This document shows, piece after piece, positions 54,777-62,946 of a stretch of 64,000 bases of DNA. The position numbers and the translations under genes were made by a program. The stretch spans positions 5,952,001 to 6,016,000 of the forward strand of contig NZ_JAPEOK010000001.1 in NCBI RefSeq assembly GCF_026341515.1, written 5' to 3'. The notes beneath the pieces were generated by a model. It was not told the origin of the DNA and ran no database searches. It saw only the letters and a program-made list of their open reading frames with translations. This DNA comes from Streptomyces sp. NBC_00878 (GTDB lineage Bacteria; Actinomycetota; Actinomycetes; Streptomycetales; Streptomycetaceae). Each line of letters begins with the position of its first letter. Position 1 is the stretch's first letter.

Positions 54777-55996
54777 CCTTCCGCCCGACCGGCCAGGACG
54801 TCTGCGTGACGGGTCTTGGCATGGTGACACCGGCAGGCGACGGTTGGCGGACGGGATGGGAACGTGTCTGCGAGGGGCGGGCGACCGCAGCCCTGGGACA
54901 GGGGATGCCGGTCGCCTATCTGGCCTGTGCCGCGGGCGACATCGACCCCGCACGACTGGGCAGGGCCCTCTCCCGGAAACCGGACCGCTGCACCCAGTTG
55001 GCATTGCTCGCCGCCCGGGAAGCGGTGAACGAGGCCGGGCTGGATCCCGGGCGCTGGGACGGCACGCGCGTCGCGGTCGTCATGGGATCGGGCAGTGGCG
55101 GATCGGGCACGCTGGAGGCGCAGCACCGTACGCTGCTGCAGAAGGGGGTGCAGGACATGTCGCCGTACGCGGTGCCGTCCTCCCTGAGTAACAGCGTGTC
55201 GGCCCAGCTGGCCATCGAATTCGCGGTCAGGGGCCCCAGTCACACGGTCAGCAGCGCATGCGCCTCGGGGACGACCGCCATCGGTACGGCACTGGACCTG
55301 CTGGCACTCGGCCACTGCGACATCGCTCTGGCCGGTGGCGCGGAAGCCGCGCTCACTGCCTTCAACATCGCCGCCTACGACCGGATCGGTGCGCTCTCGC
55401 ACCGGTTCGAGGATCCTGCCGGAGCGCTGCGCCCCTTCGACGTCGAGCGGGACGGCTTTGTCGTCGGCGAGGGCGCCGGGGTTCTGGTACTGGAGCGCAC
55501 CGTCGACGCCCGGGCCCGCGGGGCGCGGCTGCTTGCACGCATCAGGGGCTTTGGCGCTTCGTCGGACGCACATCACGTGGTGAGGCCCAGCCCCGACGGC
55601 GCCGGGCTCACGGCGGCCATCCGCCGGGCGCTCGCCCGGGCGGGTGCTGTGCCGGAAGACGTCTCGCACGTCAACGCGCACGGAACCGGCACACCGATGG
55701 GCGACCGGGTGGAGGCAGCGGTGCTGGCCTCGCTGTTCCCGCATCGGCCCCCGGTGACCTCCACCAAGGGCGTGACCGGGCATCTGCTGGGTGCGGCCGG
55801 CGCGGTGGAGGCAGCGCTGACGGTTCTGTCGGTCGGACAAGGCATCGTCCCGCCGACCGCCAACCTGGAGGAACTCGACCCGGCCGTGCTCCTCGACATC
55901 CCCACCAAGTGCCGCGAGCAGCCGCTACCGCTGGCGCTGTCGGTCTCCACCGGGTTCGGGGGACAGAACGCCGTACTCGTCGTCGCCCCCGCCTGA
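54773..55996 (+). CDS. KAS II-type beta-ketoacyl-ACP synthase
   Basis: The 407-residue FabF-like ketosynthase has an intact active site: C163 in SSACASGTT, H303 in NAHGTGTP, K332 and H337 in TKGVTGHLLGAAG. It elongates acyl-ACP with malonyl-ACP. The GTG start overlaps the ACP stop. The 3' end overlaps the convergent SDR gene by 72 bp on the opposite strand. It is closest in type to the dedicated ketosynthases of secondary-metabolite fatty acyl starters. Confidence 0.92.
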   Translation: MTFRPTGQDVCVTGLGMVTPAGDGWRTGWERVCEGRATAALGQGMPVAYLACAAGDIDPARLGRALSRKPDRCTQLALLAAREAVNEAGLDPGRWDGTRVAVVMGSGSGGSGTLEAQHRTLLQKGVQDMSPYAVPSSLSNSVSAQLAIEFAVRGPSHTVSSACASGTTAIGTALDLLALGHCDIALAGGAEAALTAFNIAAYDRIGALSHRFEDPAGALRPFDVERDGFVVGEGAGVLVLERTVDARARGARLLARIRGFGASSDAHHVVRPSPDGAGLTAAIRRALARAGAVPEDVSHVNAHGTGTPMGDRVEAAVLASLFPHRPPVTSTKGVTGHLLGAAGAVEAALTVLSVGQGIVPPTANLEELDPAVLLDIPTKCREQPLPLALSVSTGFGGQNAVLVVAPA

Positions 55997-56803
55997 ACGC
56001 GGTGCACGGGCGTACGGTCCGGTTTCCGGGAACGGGAGGGCGGTGAAGTCGTCGGCCAGGGCGGGCAGGGCAACCAGCGGTCGCGGCAGATGCCGGACGA
56101 GTCCAGCCAGCAGTTTGTAGCGCAGGCTGGGCACGTAGGCGATGGGTGGGCGGCGCCGGTGGATGGCTCTCACCGCCCGCTGCGCGACGTAGGAGGACGG
56201 AAGGGTCAGCAGGCGGGGTGAGGGCGCGATGCCGGCGACTTCGTGGAATCGGGAGACCGTGTGGCCCAGCACCAGCGCGGTCAGGGCTACCGGTGATCTG
56301 CGCAGCCGCCGGGAGTGGGCCAGGGACTCGGTCAGGGCCAGGCTGAAGGCCTTCGACGCACCGTAGGTGGTGCCCTGCCAGACAGGGCCGGCGGCCGCCA
56401 CGGAGGAAACGTTCAGGATCCGCCCCTTGCCGCGCTGAAGCATCGAGGGCAGTGCGGCGTGCAGGAGTCTGGCGGGCGCGACGACATTGAGCGCCAGCAT
56501 GTGCTGCTCCTGCGCCCACGTGGTGCGTTCGAAGGACCTGCTGAGACCGGCACCGGCGTTGTTGACCAGGATGTCTGCCCCGTGCGCCGCTTCCGCCACC
56601 CGTTCGAGATCGGCTTCGACGGTCAGGTCGGCGGGCAGGGCATGAGCCTTGACGCCGTGCTCTGCTTCGAGGCGGGCTGCGAGCCGGCCGAGGGCCTCAC
56701 CGCTGCGCGCGATGAGAACGAGGTCGTGGCCGCGAGCCGCGAGCGCGCGGGCGATGTCCGCGCCGATCCCGTAACTTGCGCCGGTGACGAGCGCTGTTGC
56801 CAT
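55925..56803 (-). CDS. SDR-type ketoreductase-like enzyme
   Basis: The 292-residue classical/extended SDR has TGASYGIG, NNAG in LVNNAGAG, catalytic Ser in NVSSVAAA and YGASK. Beyond the Rossmann core it has an extra C-terminal region with basic and hydrophobic residues (PSLRYKLLAGLVRHLP) as in membrane-associated lipid-modifying SDRs. ATG at 56803 has an AAGGAG ribosome site. It may reduce a keto group made by the ketosynthase or oxoamine synthase. It is convergent with KAS II, with a 72-bp 3' overlap. Confidence 0.87.
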   Translation of the reverse strand: MATALVTGASYGIGADIARALAARGHDLVLIARSGEALGRLAARLEAEHGVKAHALPADLTVEADLERVAEAAHGADILVNNAGAGLSRSFERTTWAQEQHMLALNVVAPARLLHAALPSMLQRGKGRILNVSSVAAAGPVWQGTTYGASKAFSLALTESLAHSRRLRRSPVALTALVLGHTVSRFHEVAGIAPSPRLLTLPSSYVAQRAVRAIHRRRPPIAYVPSLRYKLLAGLVRHLPRPLVALPALADDFTALPFPETGPYARAPRSGGGDDEYGVLSPEPGGDRQRQR

Positions 56804-57167
56804 GGTCAACTCCTTCGTGCCGCAGCCTGCGGCAGGGCTGCCTGGGTGTGGTGGGCGGTCACGGCCGTCGATGGTGTGAGACCGGTCCGGTTCGGTCGGA
56901 AGCGGCGTCACTTCGAGGGCGTCGTCGCTCGTCGATACCCCGGGACCGTCGTACCAACTGCGCCCAAGGGATTCGCTCCGGGACGGCGGGTCCTGTCGAC
57001 CCGCCGGTCTCGCGGCGAGCGCAGGGCGAGGGACGGGACGGCACCGCAGGGTCAACCGCCTGGCCGGGGTAATAGTCACGTCCTGCCCCGTGGCTTCTGG
57101 CCGCCTCGGGCATGGCGTTGCCGGGAGCGCGACATCGCCGTGGCTCATGTCTGCTCAAGCACGGGCC
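56804..57167. other. Intergenic region between SDR and acyltransferase
   Basis: No gene with coding bias is seen. It should contain the SDR promoter, since the acyltransferase gene ends on its right side. Confidence 0.4.
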
Positions 57168-58613
57168 TCACTCGCGATGGTCAGCGGCGGCTGCCGTGTG
57201 TCGGTCCGGATCCTCCAGCGGGTCAGACGCTGCCTGCCGATCGCAGGAAGGCGACCTGGGGAGGTTGGTTTCCTCACCCGGCACCATGGGGACGGGCGGC
57301 TCCGTTTCGCGCGGTTCTCTGAAAGGGGCGGCCGGGTTCTGACCGCCGGTCATGGCCAGCGCGTGCATCTCGGCCACGAAGGCTGCCGCGAGGGGGCGAG
57401 CGTAGGCGCGGTGGGCGTCATCCGCGGCCAGGCACAGGTAGAAGCTGTCTGCGTGCTGGCTGAGCAATGCCATGATTCCCGTGCGTGCGGCAAGGTTCGG
57501 CATGGCGATGACGGACTCGGCGGTGCGTCCGTACAGCACCAGAGCATCGGTGCCCCACCGGGGAAAGGTACAGGTGAAGGTGGCCGGGGAACGGCCCCCG
57601 AACAGGCGGCGGACGAAGACTCGCGCTCCGGCGGCCCCCAGGCCGACGACGTGGTCAGCGAGCCATGCCATACCCTCCGCTCTGCGCAGCCGCTTGTTCT
57701 CCCGCATCTGGTGCCCTACTTCGCGCAGCCGGGCCAGTGGGTCGGCCGTCTCCAGCGGCATGCGCACACGCACGGCCGATACGTAATTGCCCAGCGCGTA
57801 CGGCGCCTGGGGACCACGCAGGTCCACTGGCACCGCGGCGTATGCGCGGTCGAGCCGCGGGCTTTGGCCCAGGAGGTCCGGACAGGCGCGCACTGCCGCC
57901 GTGAAAGCAGCCAGAAACACATTGTTGGGCGAAGTACGGCCTTCCGGCAGCGCGTTCCGGGCCGCTTCCATGACGTCGGCGCTGATGCCGTGCCACCCAA
58001 TGGTCCGGCCTTCGTCCACCGGCTCGTTGCACGGGTAGCGTCCCGCAGGGGGCAGCATGCCCGCGACCGCATGAACCACGGTCCGCACGCCGGCGGAGAC
58101 CATCGGTTCGGCTTCGAGTCCCTCAGGGGAGGGCGGCGCGGTGCCGGGCTGGTCGTCACCCAGCAGACGCAGCACCGTGAACAGCGAGGCACCGTCCAGC
58201 AGAGCGTGATGGGCGCGCAGCACGAGAGCGAAGTGCCCTGGTGCGGCGTCCTGCACAACGCGCAGCTCCCACAGGGGGCCACCCACGGCTTCCGGCATGC
58301 TGCGGCGGACAAGGTCGGCCACCGCGTCCTCCAGGCGCTGACCAGGGCGGAGGCGATCGTGCGTCACATGACGGGAGACGTCCAGCTTCTCCGCCACACG
58401 CCAGGAATAGGGGCGTCGCAGCCTTCCTGCGCCATCGGTGTCCGGACGAAGACGAAGCCGCCCCACCGGTGCGAGGCGGTGACATACCCGCTGGTGCATC
58501 TGCTCAGGTGTCGGCGCCGGGCCGGGAAAGACGGTCACCGCCGCGGCGGTGACCGGAAGGCGGCAGCTCTCCTGGAGCAACGCCATGATCGCATCGGGCC
58601 CGCGCATCTTCAT
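57168..58613 (-). CDS. WS/DGAT-type acyltransferase (HHxxxDG)
   Basis: The 481-residue protein belongs to the condensation/acyltransferase superfamily, with the catalytic motif HHALLDGAS (H135, H136, D140). Later family features are PVDLRG, LGNYVSAVRVRMPLE and FTCTFPRWG. Such wax-ester/diacylglycerol synthases join an acyl-CoA to an alcohol or amine. It is a typical WS/DGAT length (about 460-480). Start uncertainty: MKMRG at 58613 or MRG at 58607. The last about 60 residues are Pro/Glu/Asp-rich. A 14-bp inverted repeat lies just upstream. Confidence 0.82.
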   Translation of the reverse strand: MKMRGPDAIMALLQESCRLPVTAAAVTVFPGPAPTPEQMHQRVCHRLAPVGRLRLRPDTDGAGRLRRPYSWRVAEKLDVSRHVTHDRLRPGQRLEDAVADLVRRSMPEAVGGPLWELRVVQDAAPGHFALVLRAHHALLDGASLFTVLRLLGDDQPGTAPPSPEGLEAEPMVSAGVRTVVHAVAGMLPPAGRYPCNEPVDEGRTIGWHGISADVMEAARNALPEGRTSPNNVFLAAFTAAVRACPDLLGQSPRLDRAYAAVPVDLRGPQAPYALGNYVSAVRVRMPLETADPLARLREVGHQMRENKRLRRAEGMAWLADHVVGLGAAGARVFVRRLFGGRSPATFTCTFPRWGTDALVLYGRTAESVIAMPNLAARTGIMALLSQHADSFYLCLAADDAHRAYARPLAAAFVAEMHALAMTGGQNPAAPFREPRETEPPVPMVPGEETNLPRSPSCDRQAASDPLEDPDRHTAAAADHRE

Positions 58614-59119
58614 ACAACCGGCATCCTTCGTCAAAGCCACAGGCCTCATCGGCCTGCGGATCGGCCCTCGGACAGGCAGGCCTCGGCAGGCCGATGAGGG
58701 CCCGCTGAACAACGACTCGCAGCCAATCCCGCATCCGGCGTCGCATCATCAAGGCTCACCAACGGCAGGGTGGGGGCGAACGAGGGCGCCCTCGCGATGA
58801 CAGGGCCGTGCACGAGGGCGGCACAACGCCAACAGTCCGCCCGGGGGAAAGGTCACGTCCCGCTCACCGGCTCCGTCCGCATCGCCGCCCGGCCACGTCC
58901 AGTGCCCCGGACCCTCTACTTCCTGCGTGTGAAGGAAACCGAACAGGCGTGACACGCACGACACCGTCACGTTGATCAAGCGCGCACGACCTCCACAATG
59001 CCGTGCCGAGTTCCCCGACCCCCCGCCTGGGCTCGTACCAGGACAACACCGGCGTACGGACAGCAGTCGACCGAGTACACGAGCCCGTCACGGCTGTGTC
59101 CGAGCCGAAGGACCCGTCT
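58614..59119. other. Divergent promoter region between the acyltransferase and P450
   Basis: There is no gene with coding support. It contains the 14-bp inverted repeat described separately and the promoters of both flanking genes. Confidence 0.45.
58644..58699. promoter_or_regulatory. 14-bp inverted repeat upstream of the acyltransferase gene
   Basis: CCTCATCGGCCTGC and its exact complement are separated by 28 bp and start 31 bp upstream of the acyltransferase start codon. It could be a cluster-specific operator, or a leader hairpin on the leftward transcript. Confidence 0.5.
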
Positions 59120-60544
59120 ATGCGAAGCGATACCGGCCGCGAGGCCACGCACCTCGCCATCACGCAGGAAACGACGACGGCCGCGACACCCTCGTACACC
59201 AAGACGGTCCGCCCGGGTGCGCTGCCTCTGCTCGGACACGCCCCGCAGTTCGCCCGCAAGCCGCTCGACTTCCTGGCGTCCCTCTCCGCCCACGGCGATC
59301 TCGTACGCATCAAATTGGGCTCGCACACGGCGTACGCGGTGTGCCATCCCGCTCTGGTCCACCAGCTCCTGGTCGCGGACCGCACCTTCGACAAGGGCGG
59401 CCCGATCTATGACAAGCTCCGCGACATCGGCGGGAACGGCCTGGGCACCTGCCCTGCCGCAGCCCACCGCCGGCAGCGCCGGAGGATCCAGCCCGTCTTC
59501 CACCGTGACCGGATGCCGGGCTATGCCCTCCTCATGAGCGAGGAGATCGCCGCGCTCACCTCGCCATGGCGTCACGGACAGTCGATCGACGTGCCCGCCG
59601 CGATGCACCAGCTCACCACCGCTGTCACGGTCCGGTGTCTGTTCGACGCCGGCACCGACAGCTCCCGCCTTCCGGCCATGCAGGCACACATCGACGCCCT
59701 GATCACCGGCGTCACCCGGCGCCTGGTGTGGCCTGTCCCTGTGCTGCACCGCCTTCCCACTCCGGCCAACCGCCGCTACGAACGAGCCCGACGAGAACTG
59801 CGCGAGATCACCGACACGTTGATCCGCGACCACCGCTCGTCAGCGGGGGACCGCGACAACCTGATGTCCGTGCTGACCGCCCAGGACGCCAACGGGGCGT
59901 TCCTGAGCGACACCGAAGTCCACGACCAGGTCATCTCCTTCCTCCTCGCGGGGGTGGAGAGCACCGCCAACGTACTGTCGTGGGCCTGGCATCTGATCGG
60001 CTCTCACCCCGACATTCAGAAGCGGTTGCACGCCGAGGCCGACACCGTCCTCGTCGGCCGAGCTGCCCGGCTGACCGATCTCGACTCGCTCGGGCTGACC
60101 GGCCGGGTCGTCACCGAAACCCTGCGTCTGTATCCGCCGGACTCGCTGATGACCCGCACCACCGCCACCGACACCGTGCTCGGGGGACACCACTTGCGGG
60201 CCGGGACGACGGTCATCTACAGCCCCTATCAGCTCCAGCGGCGTGCGGACCTGTATCCCGAGCCCGACCGTTTCGACCCGGATCGCTGGCGAGACATCGG
60301 CAAGCCCCCGCCCGGCACGTTCGTGCCGTTCGGAGGGGGCCCGCGCAAATGCATCGCCGACACCTTCGCCCACATCCAGGCGACGTTGACCCTCGCCACC
60401 ATCGCAGCGCACTGGCAACTCGGCCCGACCCCCGGCCGGCAGGTCCGTCCCGCCTGCCAGGCAGTCCTCGCACCCCACCGGCTCTCCATGCGCCTGCACC
60501 AACGCCGGACCTCCCCTGACAGGGACACCGGCGGCCGCCGCTGA
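59120..60544 (+). CDS. Cytochrome P450 monooxygenase
   Basis: The 474-residue P450 has an N-terminal proline-rich hinge (VRPGALPLLGHAPQF), I-helix oxygen-binding AGVEST (277-282), K-helix ETLR, and heme-binding FGGGPRKC with ligand C411. Its length and the GALPLLGHA start resemble bacterial P450s that oxidise terpenes or fatty acyl chains, not the shorter class (about 400) usual for peptide crosslinking. ATG at 59120 has GAAGGA upstream; an earlier ATG at 59003 would add an unconserved leader. No ferredoxin is present in the window. It likely hydroxylates the lipid product of this cluster. Confidence 0.92.
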   Translation: MRSDTGREATHLAITQETTTAATPSYTKTVRPGALPLLGHAPQFARKPLDFLASLSAHGDLVRIKLGSHTAYAVCHPALVHQLLVADRTFDKGGPIYDKLRDIGGNGLGTCPAAAHRRQRRRIQPVFHRDRMPGYALLMSEEIAALTSPWRHGQSIDVPAAMHQLTTAVTVRCLFDAGTDSSRLPAMQAHIDALITGVTRRLVWPVPVLHRLPTPANRRYERARRELREITDTLIRDHRSSAGDRDNLMSVLTAQDANGAFLSDTEVHDQVISFLLAGVESTANVLSWAWHLIGSHPDIQKRLHAEADTVLVGRAARLTDLDSLGLTGRVVTETLRLYPPDSLMTRTTATDTVLGGHHLRAGTTVIYSPYQLQRRADLYPEPDRFDPDRWRDIGKPPPGTFVPFGGGPRKCIADTFAHIQATLTLATIAAHWQLGPTPGRQVRPACQAVLAPHRLSMRLHQRRTSPDRDTGGRR

Positions 60545-60582
60545 GAGCCGGCACGCGCCGCACAGCCACTCGAAAGGGCACC

Positions 60583-60687
60583 ATGACGCATCCCACGATC
60601 ACAGCAGGCGACGCGCCCCCCAGCACCTACGGGAGCCCCCCGAGCGGCTCCGTCGCCACCTGGTACGCCACCTGGTACGGCGCCTGA
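60583..60687 (+). CDS. 34-residue peptide with C-terminal WYATWYGA motif
   Basis: A short ORF lies 38 bp after the P450 gene. It begins MTHPTITAGDAPPSTYG, is followed by a Pro/Ser/Gly linker, and ends ATWYATWYGA. About 91% of its third positions are G or C and a GAAAGGG site lies 5 bp before the ATG, so it looks coding. Its TGA overlaps the ATG of the next gene by one base, so it couples translation. It might be only a coupling leader. The repeated Trp-Tyr core resembles P450-modified RiPP precursors (atropopeptides end in AWYIWY). No family assignment is claimed. Confidence 0.5.
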   Translation: MTHPTITAGDAPPSTYGSPPSGSVATWYATWYGA

Positions 60688-61583
60688 TGGGCGGTAACAC
60701 CGTCTCCGTGATCACCGGAGCTTCCCGGGGCATCGGCCGGGCCGTGGCGCTGCGGCTCAGCCAGGCCGGGCGGACCATCGTCGTCAACTACCGCCGAGAC
60801 ACCGCCGCCGCCGAAGACACGGTGGGTGAGATCACCGACCTCGGAGGGCACGCCGTCGCTGTGCGGGCCGATGTCAGCACCGAGGCGGGTATCCAACGGC
60901 TCTTCGCGGCCGCCGAGTCCTACGGCCGCCTGGACCATTTCGTCTCCAACGCCGCGGGCACCTCCTTCCGCCCGGCGGCGGAGGTGGCCCCACACCACCT
61001 GCGGCTCAGCCACGAGATGAACACGCACGCCTTTGTGCGGGCCTCCCAGGAGGCCGCGCGTCTGATGACCGGCGGTGGGGCGATCGTCGTCCTGACCTCA
61101 GTGGGCAGCACCCAGGCCCTGCCCCACTACGCCCTGATGGGGGCGGAGAAAGCGTCACTGGAGGCATGGGCCCGGTATCTGGCCTGCGAACTGGCGCCCC
61201 GGCAGGTAACGGTCAACGCCGTGCGCGGCGGACTGGTCGGCACCGACTCACTGGACAAGTACGCAGCCGCAGCCGGCCTCGACCAGACCGACCTGGTGCG
61301 CTGCATCCCCCTGGGAAGACTGGGCACGGCCGACGAGATCGCCCAGCTGGTGGCCTTTCTCCTGTCACCCGCAGCCACGTACATCACCGGGCAGGTGCTG
61401 GTCGCCGACGGAGGCCTCAGCGTGGCTTCGCCCTTCCCCGGGCGCCCGGCAGCGCCGTTGGACGACGCCGTTTCACGCGCCCGTGACGTCGGCGCCGGGC
61501 GGCGGACCGCGGAACACCCGGTACCGAAGAACAGGGAGCCGGCACCTTCGCTGCCCCTGCCCTCAGGGTGCTCGACCCGGTGA
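60687..61583 (+). CDS. FabL-like enoyl-ACP reductase (SDR)
   Basis: The 298-residue SDR has TGASRGIG near the start, VVNYRRD, SNAAGTSFRPAAEV, and catalytic Y148 with K155 (YALMGAEK). The Y-x6-K spacing is that of enoyl-ACP reductases rather than the Y-x3-K of ketoreductases. The sequence order (NYRRD, SNAAG.RP, YALMGAEKASLEAWARYLACEL, ADGGLS) follows FabL of Bacillus. It would reduce enoyl-ACP in the dedicated chain assembly. The last about 45 residues are an extra tail. The start overlaps the small ORF stop. Confidence 0.82.
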   Translation: MGGNTVSVITGASRGIGRAVALRLSQAGRTIVVNYRRDTAAAEDTVGEITDLGGHAVAVRADVSTEAGIQRLFAAAESYGRLDHFVSNAAGTSFRPAAEVAPHHLRLSHEMNTHAFVRASQEAARLMTGGGAIVVLTSVGSTQALPHYALMGAEKASLEAWARYLACELAPRQVTVNAVRGGLVGTDSLDKYAAAAGLDQTDLVRCIPLGRLGTADEIAQLVAFLLSPAATYITGQVLVADGGLSVASPFPGRPAAPLDDAVSRARDVGAGRRTAEHPVPKNREPAPSLPLPSGCSTR

Positions 61584-61647
61584 TCAACGACAGCGCCCCG
61601 CGGCCGGACCACACCGCACGCATGCCGACACATTGAAGGAGCAGACC

Positions 61648-62673
61648 ATGATCCCGCCCCTCCCCACCAGTGTGGGCATCCGCAGCATCGGCGGTTACCT
61701 GCCGAAGGAGATTCTTGACAACGCGGAGCTGGAAGGGCTGCTCGACACCACCGCCGCGTGGATCGACGAACGCCTCGGCATCCATCAGCGCCACATCGCC
61801 GCACCGGACCAGCAGGCATCCGACCTGGGCCTGGCCGCTCTGCAGGAAGCGCTGGACATCGCGGGTGTTCCCCTGCGGAACGTGGATCTTCTGATCTGCG
61901 GCACGGTAACTCCCGATCACATGCTCCCGGCCACGGCCGCCGCCATCGCCCACAAAGCCGGTCTCAACGGCGTCCCCTGCTTCGACGTCAACAGCGGTGC
62001 CTGCGCGGGCGGCGTATTCGCCCTGGACGTCGGAGCCCGCTATGTCGCGTCAGGGCAGTACCGGTGTGTCGCCGTGGTCCTCACCGACGTCATGAGCAGG
62101 ATCTGCGCCACCGACGACCGCACCACACGAGCGATCTTCGGAGACGGCGCGGCCTGCTATCTCCTGCAGCCCTGCGAGGCCGGACGGGGAATCGGTGTCA
62201 CCCTCCTGAAAACCATGCCTGACTGGTACTACACCGCGCACGTGCGGCGCAGTCCCAGCCAGGACCCGCGTGCCAACCTCTTCAGCGGAGACAACGCTCT
62301 GGTCATGAACGGTGCGGAGGTGCGCGATTTCGCACTCGACACCATTCCGCACTTCATCCAGGAGGTTGCCGCCGCGGAGGGGATCGGTGTCGACGCAGCC
62401 GACCTCATCGTGCTCCACCAAGCCAACGCCCGTCTGATCCCGAAGATCCTCCGACGCGTCGGAGTCTCCGCCGACAAAACGGTGGTCACCGCCGGCTACA
62501 TGGGCAACACCTCTGGAGCCAGCGTTCCTCTCGCGCTCTGCGAAGCCCTGAAGGAGGGACGGATCCAGCCGGGAAGCCTCATCCTCGCAGTGGCCTTCGG
62601 CTCAGGCCTCAGCATGGGCGGAACCGTCATCCGGTGGTGCGCAAAGGAAGACTTCCTGCCCCCGCCGACGTAA
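61648..62673 (+). CDS. KAS III-type ketosynthase (FabH-like)
   Basis: The 341-residue ketosynthase III has an intact triad: C119 in NSGACAGGV, H257 in VLHQANAR and N287 in GYMGNTSGAS. It condenses an acyl-CoA starter with malonyl-ACP to prime chain building. ATG at 61648 has AAGGAG upstream; the longer frame to 61483 overlaps the reductase gene. Its presence beside its own ACP and KAS II argues for a dedicated assembly with a specific starter. Confidence 0.92.
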   Translation: MIPPLPTSVGIRSIGGYLPKEILDNAELEGLLDTTAAWIDERLGIHQRHIAAPDQQASDLGLAALQEALDIAGVPLRNVDLLICGTVTPDHMLPATAAAIAHKAGLNGVPCFDVNSGACAGGVFALDVGARYVASGQYRCVAVVLTDVMSRICATDDRTTRAIFGDGAACYLLQPCEAGRGIGVTLLKTMPDWYYTAHVRRSPSQDPRANLFSGDNALVMNGAEVRDFALDTIPHFIQEVAAAEGIGVDAADLIVLHQANARLIPKILRRVGVSADKTVVTAGYMGNTSGASVPLALCEALKEGRIQPGSLILAVAFGSGLSMGGTVIRWCAKEDFLPPPT

Positions 62674-62946
62674 CCGTCACAGAACCGCTCATCGACCTCG
62701 GCCCCATGCCTCGCCACCTGGTTCCCAGGGCTGTCCCAGCCGGGCGCTGCCAGGCCCTCGGGGTCGTGCCCTGAGTCTGCGGCGGCTGCTCCGCAGGCCA
62801 CCCGGCAGAGCCGCAGGTCAGGGCCCGGCATGTCACCCGCTGGACGTGACCTCTCACTTTGGCGGCAGTTAGTCCAGCGCGAACGGGGAGACACACGCCA
62901 ACGCGAGGTACGCGCGCCCTCGCCCTGCCTCTTTGGTGGCCACCGA

